Shown piece by piece: positions 35,302-44,345 of a stretch of DNA of 64,000 nt. Numbering within the stretch: position 1 is the first letter of the stretch; every line of letters starts with the position of its first letter. The notes under the pieces are model-generated. The model was not told where the DNA came from. It ran no database searches and saw only the letters and a program-made list of their open reading frames with translations. The position numbers were made by a program, and so were the translations under genes. The DNA is from JAHJQZ01 sp963676075 (GTDB taxonomy: Bacteria; Pseudomonadota; Alphaproteobacteria; Rhizobiales; Devosiaceae): contig CAXXNZ010000019.1 of NCBI GenBank assembly GCA_963676075.2, forward strand, positions 16,909-80,908, read 5' to 3'.

Positions 35302-35361
35302 TTGGATCGCGCCAACGGAAAAATCCTGCTCGATCTGCTCAAGTTGAATTCGCTGCTCTAG
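35302..35361 (+). pseudogene. Aldo/keto reductase 3'-tail remnant
   Basis: One frame reads LDRANGKILLDLLKLNSLL-stop, against LDRADGKILFDPLKMNSLF-stop at the end of the intact reductase (33057). The stop codon TAG and following GGGGA are also shared. Differences include synonymous ones (CTC/TTG, GAC/GAT, GGC/GGA). Upstream of 35302 one extra base shifts the frame and similarity is lost. Confidence 0.85.
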
Positions 35362-35426
35362 GGGAGAGAGTGTCGGGCGGCCGGAGCAAAAGGGGAGGCG
35401 CTCTCGACGGTGTCCAGAAAGGCGCT

Positions 35427-35735
35427 TCATTCCCCGCTGTCGTCTATGCCGGGAATGCGCAACATAAGCAGTCCCTCGAGTGCTGGTAGGGTAACACGCA
35501 CCTGTGCGCCTTTTTTCGCGGCACCCAGGCGCTCGTACATGGAACGGTACCACGCGCGAGTTTTGTTGGCATTCCCCGGGTTCTGGATGTAGAGGCAATC
35601 ATCAGGCCTGCCGTTTTGGCGTTCATGGCTGGCTGCGAACCGCGCATGACCTTGATGTACCTGCCGATGAAATCGGCGGGCGGAAGCGCGTTCATCTCAC
35701 CAAACAGGTCGTCCTTCTGACGACGGCAGGCGGGG
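35427..35735 (-). pseudogene. Broken gene of unknown function
   Basis: Minus strand. One frame (about 35735-35605) reads DDLFGEMNALPPADFIGRYI then KVMRGSQP; after a frameshift near 35600 the other frame reads PDDCLYIQNPGNANKTRAWY, RSMYERLGAAKKGAQVRV and TLPALEGLLMLRIPGID, ending at a TGA (complement of 35427-35429). Both parts look like real, well-composed protein, which argues for a decayed ~100-residue gene. I do not recognise the family, and the start is not clear. The segment lies between the reductase-tail remnant and a GNAT gene. Confidence 0.45.
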
Positions 35736-35835
35736 TGTCGCCATGCTGGCCATGATGGTGTTCTTTGCGCCGGTCGAGTATCGCGCGCGGTCCGCCGCGC
35801 ACACATCATAAGTCACCTTTCGAAGAGTACATCGC

Positions 35836-36393
35836 ATGCAAATCATCGAGACAGAGCGCCTGATCCTGAGGCCCTTCCGGGAGGGGGATGAAGCAGACCT
35901 CTTCGCCTATCTGCGTGCGCCCACGGCATCCTGCTTTTTCTCGCTCAAGCTCGCAGACCTCGCCGAGGCGGAGATCGCGGTCAGGAAACGCGCCCTCGAC
36001 GAGAGCAGCGTGGCAATATGCCTGAAACAGACCGGCCAGGTCATCGGCGATTTGTTCGGCGGCGCCGGAGAAAATGAAGAGGACGAAACGACCTCGGTCG
36101 GCTGGCACCTCAACCCGCAGTTCGGTGGCCAGGGATATGCGTTCGAAGCCGCGAGAGCTTTGGTCGACCATCTTTTCCGGGAAAAGGGCTTTCGCCGGAT
36201 CTATGCCTATGTCGAAGACCACAACAAGCCCTCGCAGCGCCTCTGCCAAAAGCTGGGCATGCGGCGGGAAGGCATGTTCATCGAGTTTGTATCGTTCACA
36301 AAAGACGATGCGGGCAACCCGATCTACGAAAACACCGTGCAATACGCCATCCTCAAAAGGGAATGGATATCTGCGCCCAAGTCTGCCGACTGA
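35836..36393 (+). CDS. GNAT acetyltransferase (RimJ/RimL type)
   Basis: 185 residues. Starts MQIIETERLILRPFREGDEA, has motif A in VGWHLNPQFGGQGYAFEAA and motif B in YVEDHNKPSQRLCQKLGMRR, the RimJ/RimL-like pattern for N-terminal or amino-group acetylation. The C-terminus EWISAPKSAD is unremarkable. Alone on the plus strand, no evident operon. Confidence 0.88.
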   Translation: MQIIETERLILRPFREGDEADLFAYLRAPTASCFFSLKLADLAEAEIAVRKRALDESSVAICLKQTGQVIGDLFGGAGENEEDETTSVGWHLNPQFGGQGYAFEAARALVDHLFREKGFRRIYAYVEDHNKPSQRLCQKLGMRREGMFIEFVSFTKDDAGNPIYENTVQYAILKREWISAPKSAD

Positions 36394-36774
36394 CTGGCCG
36401 GCACTTGACCACGGTGAGGACCAGATCTCCGATTTGGACCGCCAATCTGCGCCCAGTCAGCGCCACGTGGTAAAACTGTCACATGCGGCGGCTATCGCGC
36501 CGGATATGGCTTGGCGGCGTGCGTCGGCTCGGCTAGTGTCCGGCGCAGCAAGCCACACAAACAAGGAGGGCCGCTGATGAGTAATGGCAGTATGAACCTC
36601 CTTGGTGGCGTCATGCGTATCGGGATTAACACCCGACAGCCTCGACCTTAACGGTCAGACGCTCTTTTCAGCCCACCGAAAGCGCGGCTGAACCACTTCC
36701 AAAATCCTTGTTTTTTCGTCGCCGCGCCATCCGTGCGCGCGTTTTCGGGACCGGCCCCTGCGCCGGATCTGGCC
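36394..36774. other. Gap before the ABC exporter
   Basis: About 380 bases with no gene I can support. It contains a GC block near 36480-36560 and the exporter's leader. No terminator or operator stands out. Confidence 0.4.
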
Positions 36775-38580
36775 ATGAATCGCTCAATTTTCTCTCAAGG
36801 CGGCAATACGCTCGCCAAGGTCGCCAAATTCACCGCACGTCACTGGGCGCGCCAACCCTGGACGGTAGCGCTTGCGCTCGGCTGCGTCATGGTCACGACA
36901 CTGGCCGACGTGTTTACTCCGCTCTACATCGGCAAACTGGTCGACGCGCTCGGCCGTTTCGTCACCGATGCCGAGGTGGCCCATGGCGAGGCGCTCTGGT
37001 ACTTCGGCCTGCTGATGGCGCTCGGCGCTGTGTTGGTGATCGGACGGCGGACGTTGTTCGCCACCATCGTTACCTTCACCCTCAGAATGATGCCGCAGAT
37101 GGCGCAGGAAGCGTTCTTTCACATCCAGCGTCTGTCGACGGATTGGCACACAAACTCGTTCTCCGGCTCGACGGTGCGCAAGATCACCCGGGCCATGTGG
37201 GCACTCGACGGCCTCAACGACACCATCATCATCGGCCTGTTTCCGCGTCTGGTCATGCTGGTCGGCGCCAGCGCGCTGCTCGGTTGGCACTGGCCGGTGA
37301 TGGGGCTCGTGGTTGCCATCGGGTCGTTGATTTATGTGGCGCTCGTCATTGGCCTGTCGGTGGGCTATGTCTCGCCGGCGGCACAGCTGGCCAACAGCTG
37401 GGACACCAAGGTCGGCGGAGCGCTGGCCGATGCCATCACCTGCAACGCCGTGGTGAAATCCTTCGCTGGCGAACGCCGCGAGGAAGCTCGCATCGACTGG
37501 GTTCTGGGCAAGTGGCGCCGGCGCACCCGTCGGCTGTGGATGCGCGGTACCAACAGCGGACTGGTGCAGGACACAGCGATGCTGCTCTTCCGCGGGGCCA
37601 TTCTCGGAACGGCGCTGATCATCGGCTGGTCGGGCGGCGTGACGGCAGGCGATCTCGTCTTCGTGCTGACCCTGTTCCTGGTGCTGCAAGGCTATCTGCA
37701 GGAAGTGGGCATGCATGTGCGCAACCTGCAGCGCTCGGTCAACGAGATGGAGGAACTGGTCGACATCCATGCCGAACCCCACGCCATCGCCGACATGCCG
37801 GGCGCCAAGTCGCTCGTCATATCCAAAGGCGAGATCGTCTTCGACGAGGTGCAGTTCCACTATCAGGGACACGCGACGCCCCTCTACCAGGACTTCTCGC
37901 TGAGGATCGCCGGTGGCGAGCGCGTCGGCCTGGTCGGTCATTCGGGGTCGGGCAAGACGACCTTCGTCAAGCTCATCCAGCGTCTCCACGACGTCACTGG
38001 AGGCGCCGTGCTGATCGACGGCCAGAACGTTGCGGAGGTCACCCAGGAATCACTCAGGCGGCAGATCTCGATCGTGCCGCAGGAGCCGGTGCTGTTCCAT
38101 CGCACCCTGGGTGAGAATATCGCCTATGGCCGCCCCGGCGCGCGCATGGACGAGATCGTCGCGGCAGCGAGGCTCGCCAATGCGCATGAGTTCATTCTCG
38201 GCCTGCCCAAGGGCTACGACACCCTGGTTGGCGAGCGTGGCATCAAGCTTTCGGGTGGCGAACGTCAGCGCGTGGCGCTGGCCCGGGCCTTTCTCGCCGA
38301 TGCGCCGATCCTGATCCTCGACGAGGCGACATCGAGCCTCGATTCAGGCTCGGAGCATCTGATCCAGGAGGCCATCGAGCGGCTGATCGAGGGGCGGACG
38401 ACGCTTGTCATCGCGCACCGGCTGTCGACGGTGAAATCGATGGATCGATTGCTGGTGTTCGAGCGCGGCGAGGTCGTCGAGGAAGGCAAGCATGCCGACC
38501 TCGTGGGCCTGCCCGGCGGCATCTACCGCTCGCTTTATGAAAAGCAGGCGATGGAACTGAGGCCCGCCGCGGCCGAATGA
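36775..38580 (+). CDS. ABC transporter, fused permease and ATPase (exporter type)
   Basis: 601 residues from the ATG at 36775; a GTG at 36733 in frame is possible. N-terminal membrane domain with six helices (residues ~30-310), then the ATPase: Walker A GHSGSGKT (388-395), Q-loop QEPVL, signature LSGGERQRV (492-500), Walker B ILILDEATS (513-520) and AHRLST. This half-transporter would work as a homodimer, exporting lipids, peptides or drugs (MsbA/LmrA-like). Monocistronic. Confidence 0.93.
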   Translation: MNRSIFSQGGNTLAKVAKFTARHWARQPWTVALALGCVMVTTLADVFTPLYIGKLVDALGRFVTDAEVAHGEALWYFGLLMALGAVLVIGRRTLFATIVTFTLRMMPQMAQEAFFHIQRLSTDWHTNSFSGSTVRKITRAMWALDGLNDTIIIGLFPRLVMLVGASALLGWHWPVMGLVVAIGSLIYVALVIGLSVGYVSPAAQLANSWDTKVGGALADAITCNAVVKSFAGERREEARIDWVLGKWRRRTRRLWMRGTNSGLVQDTAMLLFRGAILGTALIIGWSGGVTAGDLVFVLTLFLVLQGYLQEVGMHVRNLQRSVNEMEELVDIHAEPHAIADMPGAKSLVISKGEIVFDEVQFHYQGHATPLYQDFSLRIAGGERVGLVGHSGSGKTTFVKLIQRLHDVTGGAVLIDGQNVAEVTQESLRRQISIVPQEPVLFHRTLGENIAYGRPGARMDEIVAAARLANAHEFILGLPKGYDTLVGERGIKLSGGERQRVALARAFLADAPILILDEATSSLDSGSEHLIQEAIERLIEGRTTLVIAHRLSTVKSMDRLLVFERGEVVEEGKHADLVGLPGGIYRSLYEKQAMELRPAAAE

Positions 38581-38590
38581 TCTGATGGAT

Positions 38591-38612
38591 GGCGGGGCAT
38601 CAACGCCCCGCC
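38591..38612 (+). terminator. Hairpin after the ABC exporter
   Basis: GGCGGGGC (38591-38598) pairs with GCCCCGCC (38605-38612) around 6 bases, 10 bases after the stop codon. No T-run. It overlaps the start of the THUMP methyltransferase remnant. Confidence 0.55.
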
Positions 38613-38660
38613 GCCCACAAGTTGACCCGCTATCCACCATGCAGTTCCGGCCGCCCGGTC
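38600..38660 (-). pseudogene. THUMP methyltransferase 3'-tail remnant
   Basis: The minus strand reads LHGG-stop-RVNLWAAGR-stop, against LHGGLRVNLWVSGR near the end of the intact gene at 40725-41864. Over a 37-base core most differences are synonymous or single changes (GGG/GGA, AAT/AAC, CTG/TTG, GGC/GGG, CGG/CGT), plus one nonsense change (TTG to TAG). Same orientation as the intact gene, 2.1 kb beyond its 3' end. Confidence 0.75.
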
Positions 38661-38763
38661 GTCGCGAGACGCCGCTCGTCGCCTGCGCCCAATTCCGGAC
38701 AGTTCTTATCGGATTTTACCCTGAATTAAGGTCGCATCCGTAACTGTTCTTTTTGGAGGCCGC

Positions 38764-40728
38764 ATGGACATCTATCGAAATATAGTAGCAGTACTCAACA
38801 TTCCGGAGGGAAAGCCGGAATTGGTTGCTGCGCAATTGCGTTCGTTGTCCCAAAAAGTCCCATATATGTATGCGTTCATCATATTGAATGTATTGGCACT
38901 ATCCTACACGCATTATGAATATGTTCCGATCTGGATGTCGGTAATTGTTCCCGGTTTCTTTATCGCAATTTGCATCTATCGACTTTCTGTTTTCCTGGGG
39001 ATACGTGGCAAGACGTTCAGCGAACACGAGACGCGTCAGCGTCTAAAACTGACCGGTCGCCTGTCGTTTTTCCTGTCGCTGGTGTTCATGGCGTGGACCC
39101 TGTCGCTCATGGGGTACGGCACACCCTACACACAGGCTCATGCCATCAGCTTCGCCGTGGTTTCGGGACTGGGCAATGCTGCTTGCCTGATGCCGCTGGG
39201 GTCTGCGGTCGCCGGTATGCTGGTCGGCGCGATCCTGCCACTGGTGGTCTATCTCGCGCTGAGCGGAAATGTCGTTTTCATCGCCATGGGCGCGAACTTC
39301 CTGGTCGTCGGCGTCGCCATTCTGCTGGTGCTGCTTTATTCCATCCGCGATTTTCAACAGATGATCGGGGCCAGCGTCGAGCTGAAGCGCGAGCGCGCTG
39401 CCGCCCAGGACCTGAGCAATGTCAATTTTCAGCTGGCTATTATCGACAGCCTCACCGGTCTGAAGAACCGGCGGGGATTCTTTACGGCCCTTGAAAATGC
39501 GATGGGCACCGACGGGGCAGATGGCCAGGTGGCCATCGGCTTGCTCGATCTCGACGGGTTCAAACCGATCAACGACATCTATGGCCATCCGGTGGGCGAC
39601 GACGTGTTGCGCGAGGTCGCCAGGCGCCTTCGCGAATTCGATCCCGAGGCGATCGTGGCGCGGCTCGGCGGCGACGAATTCGGGCTGATCTTTTTGAGCC
39701 ACGGTGGCGCCGGGGATCTACTGGAGCGCGGCCGTCGCCTGTGCAAGGTGATACGCGAGCCGTTTGCGATGAGAAACGCGATCGTTCGCTTGTCCGCCTC
39801 GCTGGGCCTGGCCGTGGCTCAAAGGGGCGATCACACCGTCGAGGATGTGCTCAAGCGCGTCGATTTTGCTCTTTATCACGCCAAGGACAACGACACCGGC
39901 GACGCGGTTCTGTTCTCGGAACAGCATGCCGAACAGATCCGCGAAAGCCTCGCCATGGAGCGCCATCTGCGCGACGCCGATATGGAGCGCGAGATGAGCC
40001 TGGCCTATCAGCTCGTCTTCGATTCCGAGACGCAGAGATTTGTCGGCGCCGAAGCGCTGGCACGCTGGGACAGCCCCGTTGTCGGATCCGTTTCGCCCGA
40101 TGTTTTCATTCAGGCAGCCGAACGCACCGGTCTGATCAGCCCGCTGACTGAAGTGTTGTTCACCAAGATGCTGACCGACATTCGCGACTGGCCGGAAGAG
40201 TTCTTCGCGTCCTTCAACCTGTCGGCGCAGGACGTCTGCGTGCCCGAGCGGATCCAGAATCTCCTCGACATTGCCGCGCGCATGGGGATCGACGCCAGCC
40301 GGTTGACCTTCGAAATCACCGAAACGGCGGTTATGCACGATTTCGAACGTGCCCGCGATTCCCTGCATCTGCTCAAGAAGCTTGGCGCCAAGGTGGCGCT
40401 GGACGATTTCGGCACGGGCCACTCCAGCCTGAGCTATCTGCACACCCTGCCGCTCGACAGGGTCAAGATCGACCGCAGCTTCATGACGCAGATCGAGGGC
40501 AGCACGGCGACGCGTGCGGTGGTCGAAACGATCCTCGACCTGTGCACCAGGCTTGGTCTGGATTGCATCATCGAGGGCGTCGAAACCGAAGGGCAGTTGA
40601 TCCATATGCAGAATATGGGCTGCACCACCTTCCAGGGCTATCTTTTCAGTCGCCCGCATGATGCCGTATCGGCCAGGCGCATCTTCACCGACAAGAGTGC
40701 CGTCACCTGGCAACGCGCCGTTGGCTAA
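38764..40728 (+). CDS. Membrane GGDEF-EAL dual-domain c-di-GMP enzyme
   Basis: 654 residues after TTTGGAGG. The N-terminus (MDIYRNIVAVLNIPEGKPE) leads into six or so membrane helices (to ~residue 195), then GGDEF (VARLGGDEFGLIF, no I-site), then EAL with AEALARW, FNLSAQDV, FEITETAVM, DDFGTGHSS, KIDRSF, IEGVETEGQ and GYLFSRP, all intact. Closely similar to the protein at 42171-44138; the two flank the THUMP methyltransferase gene. Its TAA overlaps that gene's TAG tail-to-tail by four bases. Confidence 0.94.
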   Translation: MDIYRNIVAVLNIPEGKPELVAAQLRSLSQKVPYMYAFIILNVLALSYTHYEYVPIWMSVIVPGFFIAICIYRLSVFLGIRGKTFSEHETRQRLKLTGRLSFFLSLVFMAWTLSLMGYGTPYTQAHAISFAVVSGLGNAACLMPLGSAVAGMLVGAILPLVVYLALSGNVVFIAMGANFLVVGVAILLVLLYSIRDFQQMIGASVELKRERAAAQDLSNVNFQLAIIDSLTGLKNRRGFFTALENAMGTDGADGQVAIGLLDLDGFKPINDIYGHPVGDDVLREVARRLREFDPEAIVARLGGDEFGLIFLSHGGAGDLLERGRRLCKVIREPFAMRNAIVRLSASLGLAVAQRGDHTVEDVLKRVDFALYHAKDNDTGDAVLFSEQHAEQIRESLAMERHLRDADMEREMSLAYQLVFDSETQRFVGAEALARWDSPVVGSVSPDVFIQAAERTGLISPLTEVLFTKMLTDIRDWPEEFFASFNLSAQDVCVPERIQNLLDIAARMGIDASRLTFEITETAVMHDFERARDSLHLLKKLGAKVALDDFGTGHSSLSYLHTLPLDRVKIDRSFMTQIEGSTATRAVVETILDLCTRLGLDCIIEGVETEGQLIHMQNMGCTTFQGYLFSRPHDAVSARRIFTDKSAVTWQRAVG

Positions 40729-41864
40729 GCCGTGTCGGCAGCGGTCCGGGACCGGCCAGACACCCACAGATTGACCCGCAACCCACCATGCAGCACCGGT
40801 GGTCCCGCCGGTTCGAGACCAAGGCCGGTGGCGCGGATGAGGTTCTGGTCGGTGGCGATGATGGCGACGCGCCAGCCGGCAAACCCGGCTTTGAGCCGTG
40901 CGCCGAGCGTGCGGTAGAGGCTGGCGAGTGGCGCCGTGTTGCCGACGCGGGCGCCATAGGGCGGGTTGAGAATGACAAGACCCGGTCCCGTCTCGGGTGC
41001 CTGAAGCTCGGCGACGTCGGCGCAGGTGAACCGGCAGAGGTCGGCGACGCCAGCGCGGGCGGCATTTTCTTCGGCCATGCGGATGGCGCCGGGATCGCGG
41101 TCGAAACCGAAGAAACGCGGATGGCTGTCGGGTGCCGGAGCGGGGGCCGTTTTCTTCAGGCGGGCAAAACTCTCGGCGTCGAACGACGGGAGATCCTCGA
41201 AAGCAAAATGGCGGGCGCGGCCCGGCTGCAGCCCTCGGGCGATTTCGGCCGCTTCGATGATAATGGTGCCGGAGCCGCACATCGGATCAAGCACCGCCCC
41301 GCTGCCATTATAGCCCGCTTGCCTCAGAAACAGCGCCGCCATGGTCTCGCGCAAGGGCGCCTTGGCGACGGCTTGCTTGAAGCCGCGCTTGTGCAGCGAG
41401 GCACCGGATGTGTCGATGCTGATGGTGACGAGGTCGTCCTCGATCCGCACCATGACACGCAGCTCGGCGTCATCGACCATCGGCGCACCGAGCGTGTCGG
41501 TGATCGCCCGGCTGACGCGCTGAGCCGCTGCTCCGGCATGATAGATGCGCGACTTCCGGCAGGCGGCTTCGACGCGGAAGGGAACGTCAGGCCTGAGGAA
41601 CGCGGCCCAGTCGATCTTGCGGGCCCGCTTGTCGAGCTGCGCCAGATGCATGGCGCGGAACGAGGCGATGCGGGCCAGAATGCGCGTTGCGCCGCGCAGC
41701 TTGAGATTGGCGCGCCAGATATCGGGCCACGTCCCTGAAAACCCGACACCCCCGGCCATCAGTCGCGCGCCGGAAAAACCGGCGGCTTCGACTTCGGCGA
41801 GCAGCACGGCGTCAAGGCCCGGCGTGGCAACCGCGAAAATGTCGATGGGCTGGGGTTCGTTCAT
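40725..41864 (-). CDS. THUMP-domain class I RNA methyltransferase (RlmL N-terminal-half/YcbY-like)
   Basis: 379 residues. An N-terminal THUMP RNA-binding part (residues ~60-165, FAVATPGLDAVLLAEVEAAG then GGVGFSGTW) precedes a Rossmann methyltransferase with DPMCGSGTIIIEAAEIA and the N6/N2 amino-methyltransferase motif NPPYGARVG. It most resembles the 23S rRNA guanine-N2 methyltransferase half of RlmL or Trm14-type enzymes, and acts on RNA in the cytoplasm. The stop overlaps the convergent GGDEF-EAL gene. A remnant of a divergent copy's tail is at 38600-38660. Confidence 0.88.
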   Translation of the reverse strand: MNEPQPIDIFAVATPGLDAVLLAEVEAAGFSGARLMAGGVGFSGTWPDIWRANLKLRGATRILARIASFRAMHLAQLDKRARKIDWAAFLRPDVPFRVEAACRKSRIYHAGAAAQRVSRAITDTLGAPMVDDAELRVMVRIEDDLVTISIDTSGASLHKRGFKQAVAKAPLRETMAALFLRQAGYNGSGAVLDPMCGSGTIIIEAAEIARGLQPGRARHFAFEDLPSFDAESFARLKKTAPAPAPDSHPRFFGFDRDPGAIRMAEENAARAGVADLCRFTCADVAELQAPETGPGLVILNPPYGARVGNTAPLASLYRTLGARLKAGFAGWRVAIIATDQNLIRATGLGLEPAGPPVLHGGLRVNLWVSGRSRTAADTA

Positions 41865-42170
41865 GTCCGCTCGGTGGCATTGGGGGAGGAGGCGCGCCGG
41901 TGGCGCACACCGTTACACCGAAGCGCTGCGAGGCGAAAGCACCGGATCAGGTGCGCTTCGGACGATCAGCACGCGGCTCCGCGCGGGGAACCGAAGCGGC
42001 GCTGTAATGAAAGAGTAATAACCGACCAAAAAGAAATACAATTGCGACCGCGAAAATTTCTCATCAGAAACGATAATAAACAGAATGTTAGTAAAACTAT
42101 AGTTCCGGACTTCAATATTTAACACCGAATTAAATTGCCCTCAATTATCAAGTTTGAACGAGGGCGACGT
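41865..42170. promoter_or_regulatory. AT-rich upstream region of the third GGDEF-EAL gene
   Basis: The part from about 42005 to 42160 is markedly AT-rich in this GC-rich window and must hold the promoter. I see no clear palindrome or terminator in it. Confidence 0.4.
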
Positions 42171-44138
42171 ATGAATCACATTCAGCGAATCATTGACTTC
42201 TTCAGTCTTCCTGAGGGCAAACCTGAGCTGGTGACAGCCCAGATACGGGCGATCTCCCGCAAGGTGCCGCTGATGTATGTGATAATCATCATCGGAGTCA
42301 TCGGGCTGTCGTATACGCATTTGCCTTATGCGCCGGAATGGCTGACCCTTTACCTGCCTGCCGTCATCATTGCGATCAGCTCCATCCGGCTCATGACCTA
42401 CTGGCGCGTCGGCCATACGGATCTCGATCCGACCGAGGCGCGCGAGCGGCTGAAGACCGCAGTGTTTATGTCGCTGGCGCTTTCGCTTGCCTTCGTGTCC
42501 TGGGCTCTGTCTTTGACGCATTACGGCACGGGCTTCACGCAGGGGCAGATCATCTTCCTCATCGTCGGTATCGCCATTGGCAACGCCGCCAGCGTCATGC
42601 ATGTGCGCGCCGCCTTCGCCGCAATGATGATCGGCATGCTGGTTCCGCTGCTTTTCTACCTGGGGCTGAGCGGCAATGTCGTCTACGTCGTCACGGCCAT
42701 TATCGTGGCTGGTGTGGCCCTGGCGATTTCGGCGGTTCTGCTCGATTCCTCGCGCGATTTCGAAAGGCTGATCGAGTCGAGCGTCAACCTCGAGAAGGAA
42801 AGGATGGCGGCGTATGAACTGAGCATCGCCAATCTCGAACTGGCGACGGTCGACCAATTGACCGGACTGCGCAACCGCCGTGGCTTCTTTCAGGCTCTCG
42901 ATCAGGCCATCCTCGAGGACAAAAGCAGCAATACCATCGGCGTTGGACTGCTCGATATCGACGGCTTCAAGCCGATCAACGACATCTACGGTCACCCGGC
43001 GGGCGACCAAGTGTTGCAGGAGGTCGGGCGGCGCCTCAACACACTCGGCGCTGACGTCATCGTCGGGCGGCTGGGCGGCGACGAGTTCGGAATGATTTTT
43101 ATCGGGCATGGCGACGAACTCCAGCTGAAGGCGCGCGGCGAAATGATCTGCGAACTCATGCGCGTGCCGTTCCGCATGGAGTCCTTCTCCGCCCAGATGT
43201 CTGGCTCGGTCGGTCTGACGGCGTCGTGTCCGGAGTGTCAGAGTTCCGAAAAACTCATCAAGCGCGCCGATCATGCGCTTTATCACGCCAAGCGCCACGC
43301 CAGCGGTTCGGTGGTGCTGTTCTCGCAAGAGCACGCCGACCAGATTCGCAAGAGCCTCGGCGTCGAGCGCCGGCTGCGCGATGCCAATCTCGAAGAGGAA
43401 ATCTCGCTCGCCTACCAGCTGGTCTACGATGTGGCGACGGACACGGTCACCGGGGTCGAGGCGCTGGCGCGCTGGGAAAGCCCGATCGTCGGTGCGGTGC
43501 CGCCGGACGTGTTCATCCGCTCCGCCGAGCGCTCGGGCCAGATCGGTCGGCTGACCGAGGTATTGTTCACCAAGTTGCTGAACGAGACTGCCGATTGGCC
43601 CGAGAACGTCTTCGTGTCGTTCAACCTATCGGCGCATGACGTGTGCGCGCCCGCGCGCATTCTCAAGCTGATCTCCATCGCCGACCGCAAGGGTATCGAT
43701 CCCAAACGCCTGACCTTCGAGATCACTGAAACGGCGGTGATGCATGATTTCGAGCGGGCGCAGGAGTCGCTGAGACTGTTGAAGCGTTTCGGCGCCCGTA
43801 TTGCGCTCGATGATTTCGGCACCGGCCAGTCGAGCCTCAGCTACGTGCACACCCTGCCGCTCGATCGGATCAAGGTCGACCGCAGCTTCGTCGACGGTAT
43901 CGAGCACAATACGGTGACCCAGGCGGTTGTCAGGACCATAATCGATCTTTCCATGCATCTCGAACTTGATTGCATCATCGAGGGGGTGGAGACCGAAGGG
44001 CAGCTCGAAGCGCTGCAGGAGATGGGCTGCACCGCCTTCCAGGGCTATCTGTTCAGCAGGCCGCTCACCGGCGTGGCGATGCGGCGCTATCTGGTCGCCG
44101 ACCAGCAAAAGCATCTGGCCGAGGAAAAGCGCGCCTGA
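42171..44138 (+). CDS. Membrane GGDEF-EAL dual-domain c-di-GMP enzyme (paralogue of 38764-40728)
   Basis: 655 residues from the ATG at 42171 (GAGGGCG upstream). Same plan as its neighbour: FFSLPEGKPELVTAQIRAIS at the N-terminus (compare IPEGKPELVAAQLRSLS), six or so helices, GRLGGDEFGMIF without I-site, and a complete EAL (VEALARW, FNLSAHDV, FEITETAVM, DDFGTGQSS, KVDRSF, IEGVETEGQ, GYLFSRP). The pair arose by duplication and is now separated by the THUMP methyltransferase. Activity balance cannot be told from sequence. Confidence 0.94.
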   Translation: MNHIQRIIDFFSLPEGKPELVTAQIRAISRKVPLMYVIIIIGVIGLSYTHLPYAPEWLTLYLPAVIIAISSIRLMTYWRVGHTDLDPTEARERLKTAVFMSLALSLAFVSWALSLTHYGTGFTQGQIIFLIVGIAIGNAASVMHVRAAFAAMMIGMLVPLLFYLGLSGNVVYVVTAIIVAGVALAISAVLLDSSRDFERLIESSVNLEKERMAAYELSIANLELATVDQLTGLRNRRGFFQALDQAILEDKSSNTIGVGLLDIDGFKPINDIYGHPAGDQVLQEVGRRLNTLGADVIVGRLGGDEFGMIFIGHGDELQLKARGEMICELMRVPFRMESFSAQMSGSVGLTASCPECQSSEKLIKRADHALYHAKRHASGSVVLFSQEHADQIRKSLGVERRLRDANLEEEISLAYQLVYDVATDTVTGVEALARWESPIVGAVPPDVFIRSAERSGQIGRLTEVLFTKLLNETADWPENVFVSFNLSAHDVCAPARILKLISIADRKGIDPKRLTFEITETAVMHDFERAQESLRLLKRFGARIALDDFGTGQSSLSYVHTLPLDRIKVDRSFVDGIEHNTVTQAVVRTIIDLSMHLELDCIIEGVETEGQLEALQEMGCTAFQGYLFSRPLTGVAMRRYLVADQQKHLAEEKRA

Positions 44139-44206
44139 GAGCTGACTCGGGCGTGCCAGACCATTTTCGTCCGTCACGGGCGAGGTTACCGGCACCGACA
44201 GTTGCG

Positions 44207-44270
44207 CCTGAAACTGCCGGGGCAGGGACAATCACAACCAGGCGATACGGACCGTGGCGGCAGTTTCAGG
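44207..44270. other. Inverted repeat downstream of the third GGDEF-EAL gene
   Basis: CCTGAAACTGCCG (44207-44219) and CGGCAGTTTCAGG (44258-44270) are exact 13-base inverted copies with 38 bases between. It lies 70 bases after the stop codon and 75 before yghU. It may be a terminator-like stem or a regulator site; no T-run. Confidence 0.45.
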
Positions 44271-44345
44271 GCTTGAAGGCTCGTGCTGTGGCGCTTATTT
44301 CGAAAGACCGGCCCGCCTTTGCACTTATTCAAAGAGATCAATGTC

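Noticed and set aside
36440..36465. A possible tail fragment of the GNAT gene ending at 36393
   Set aside because: Only about 15 bases match (ATCTGCGCCCA), with no continuing reading frame or stop; chance is likely, so it was not counted with the displaced tails.
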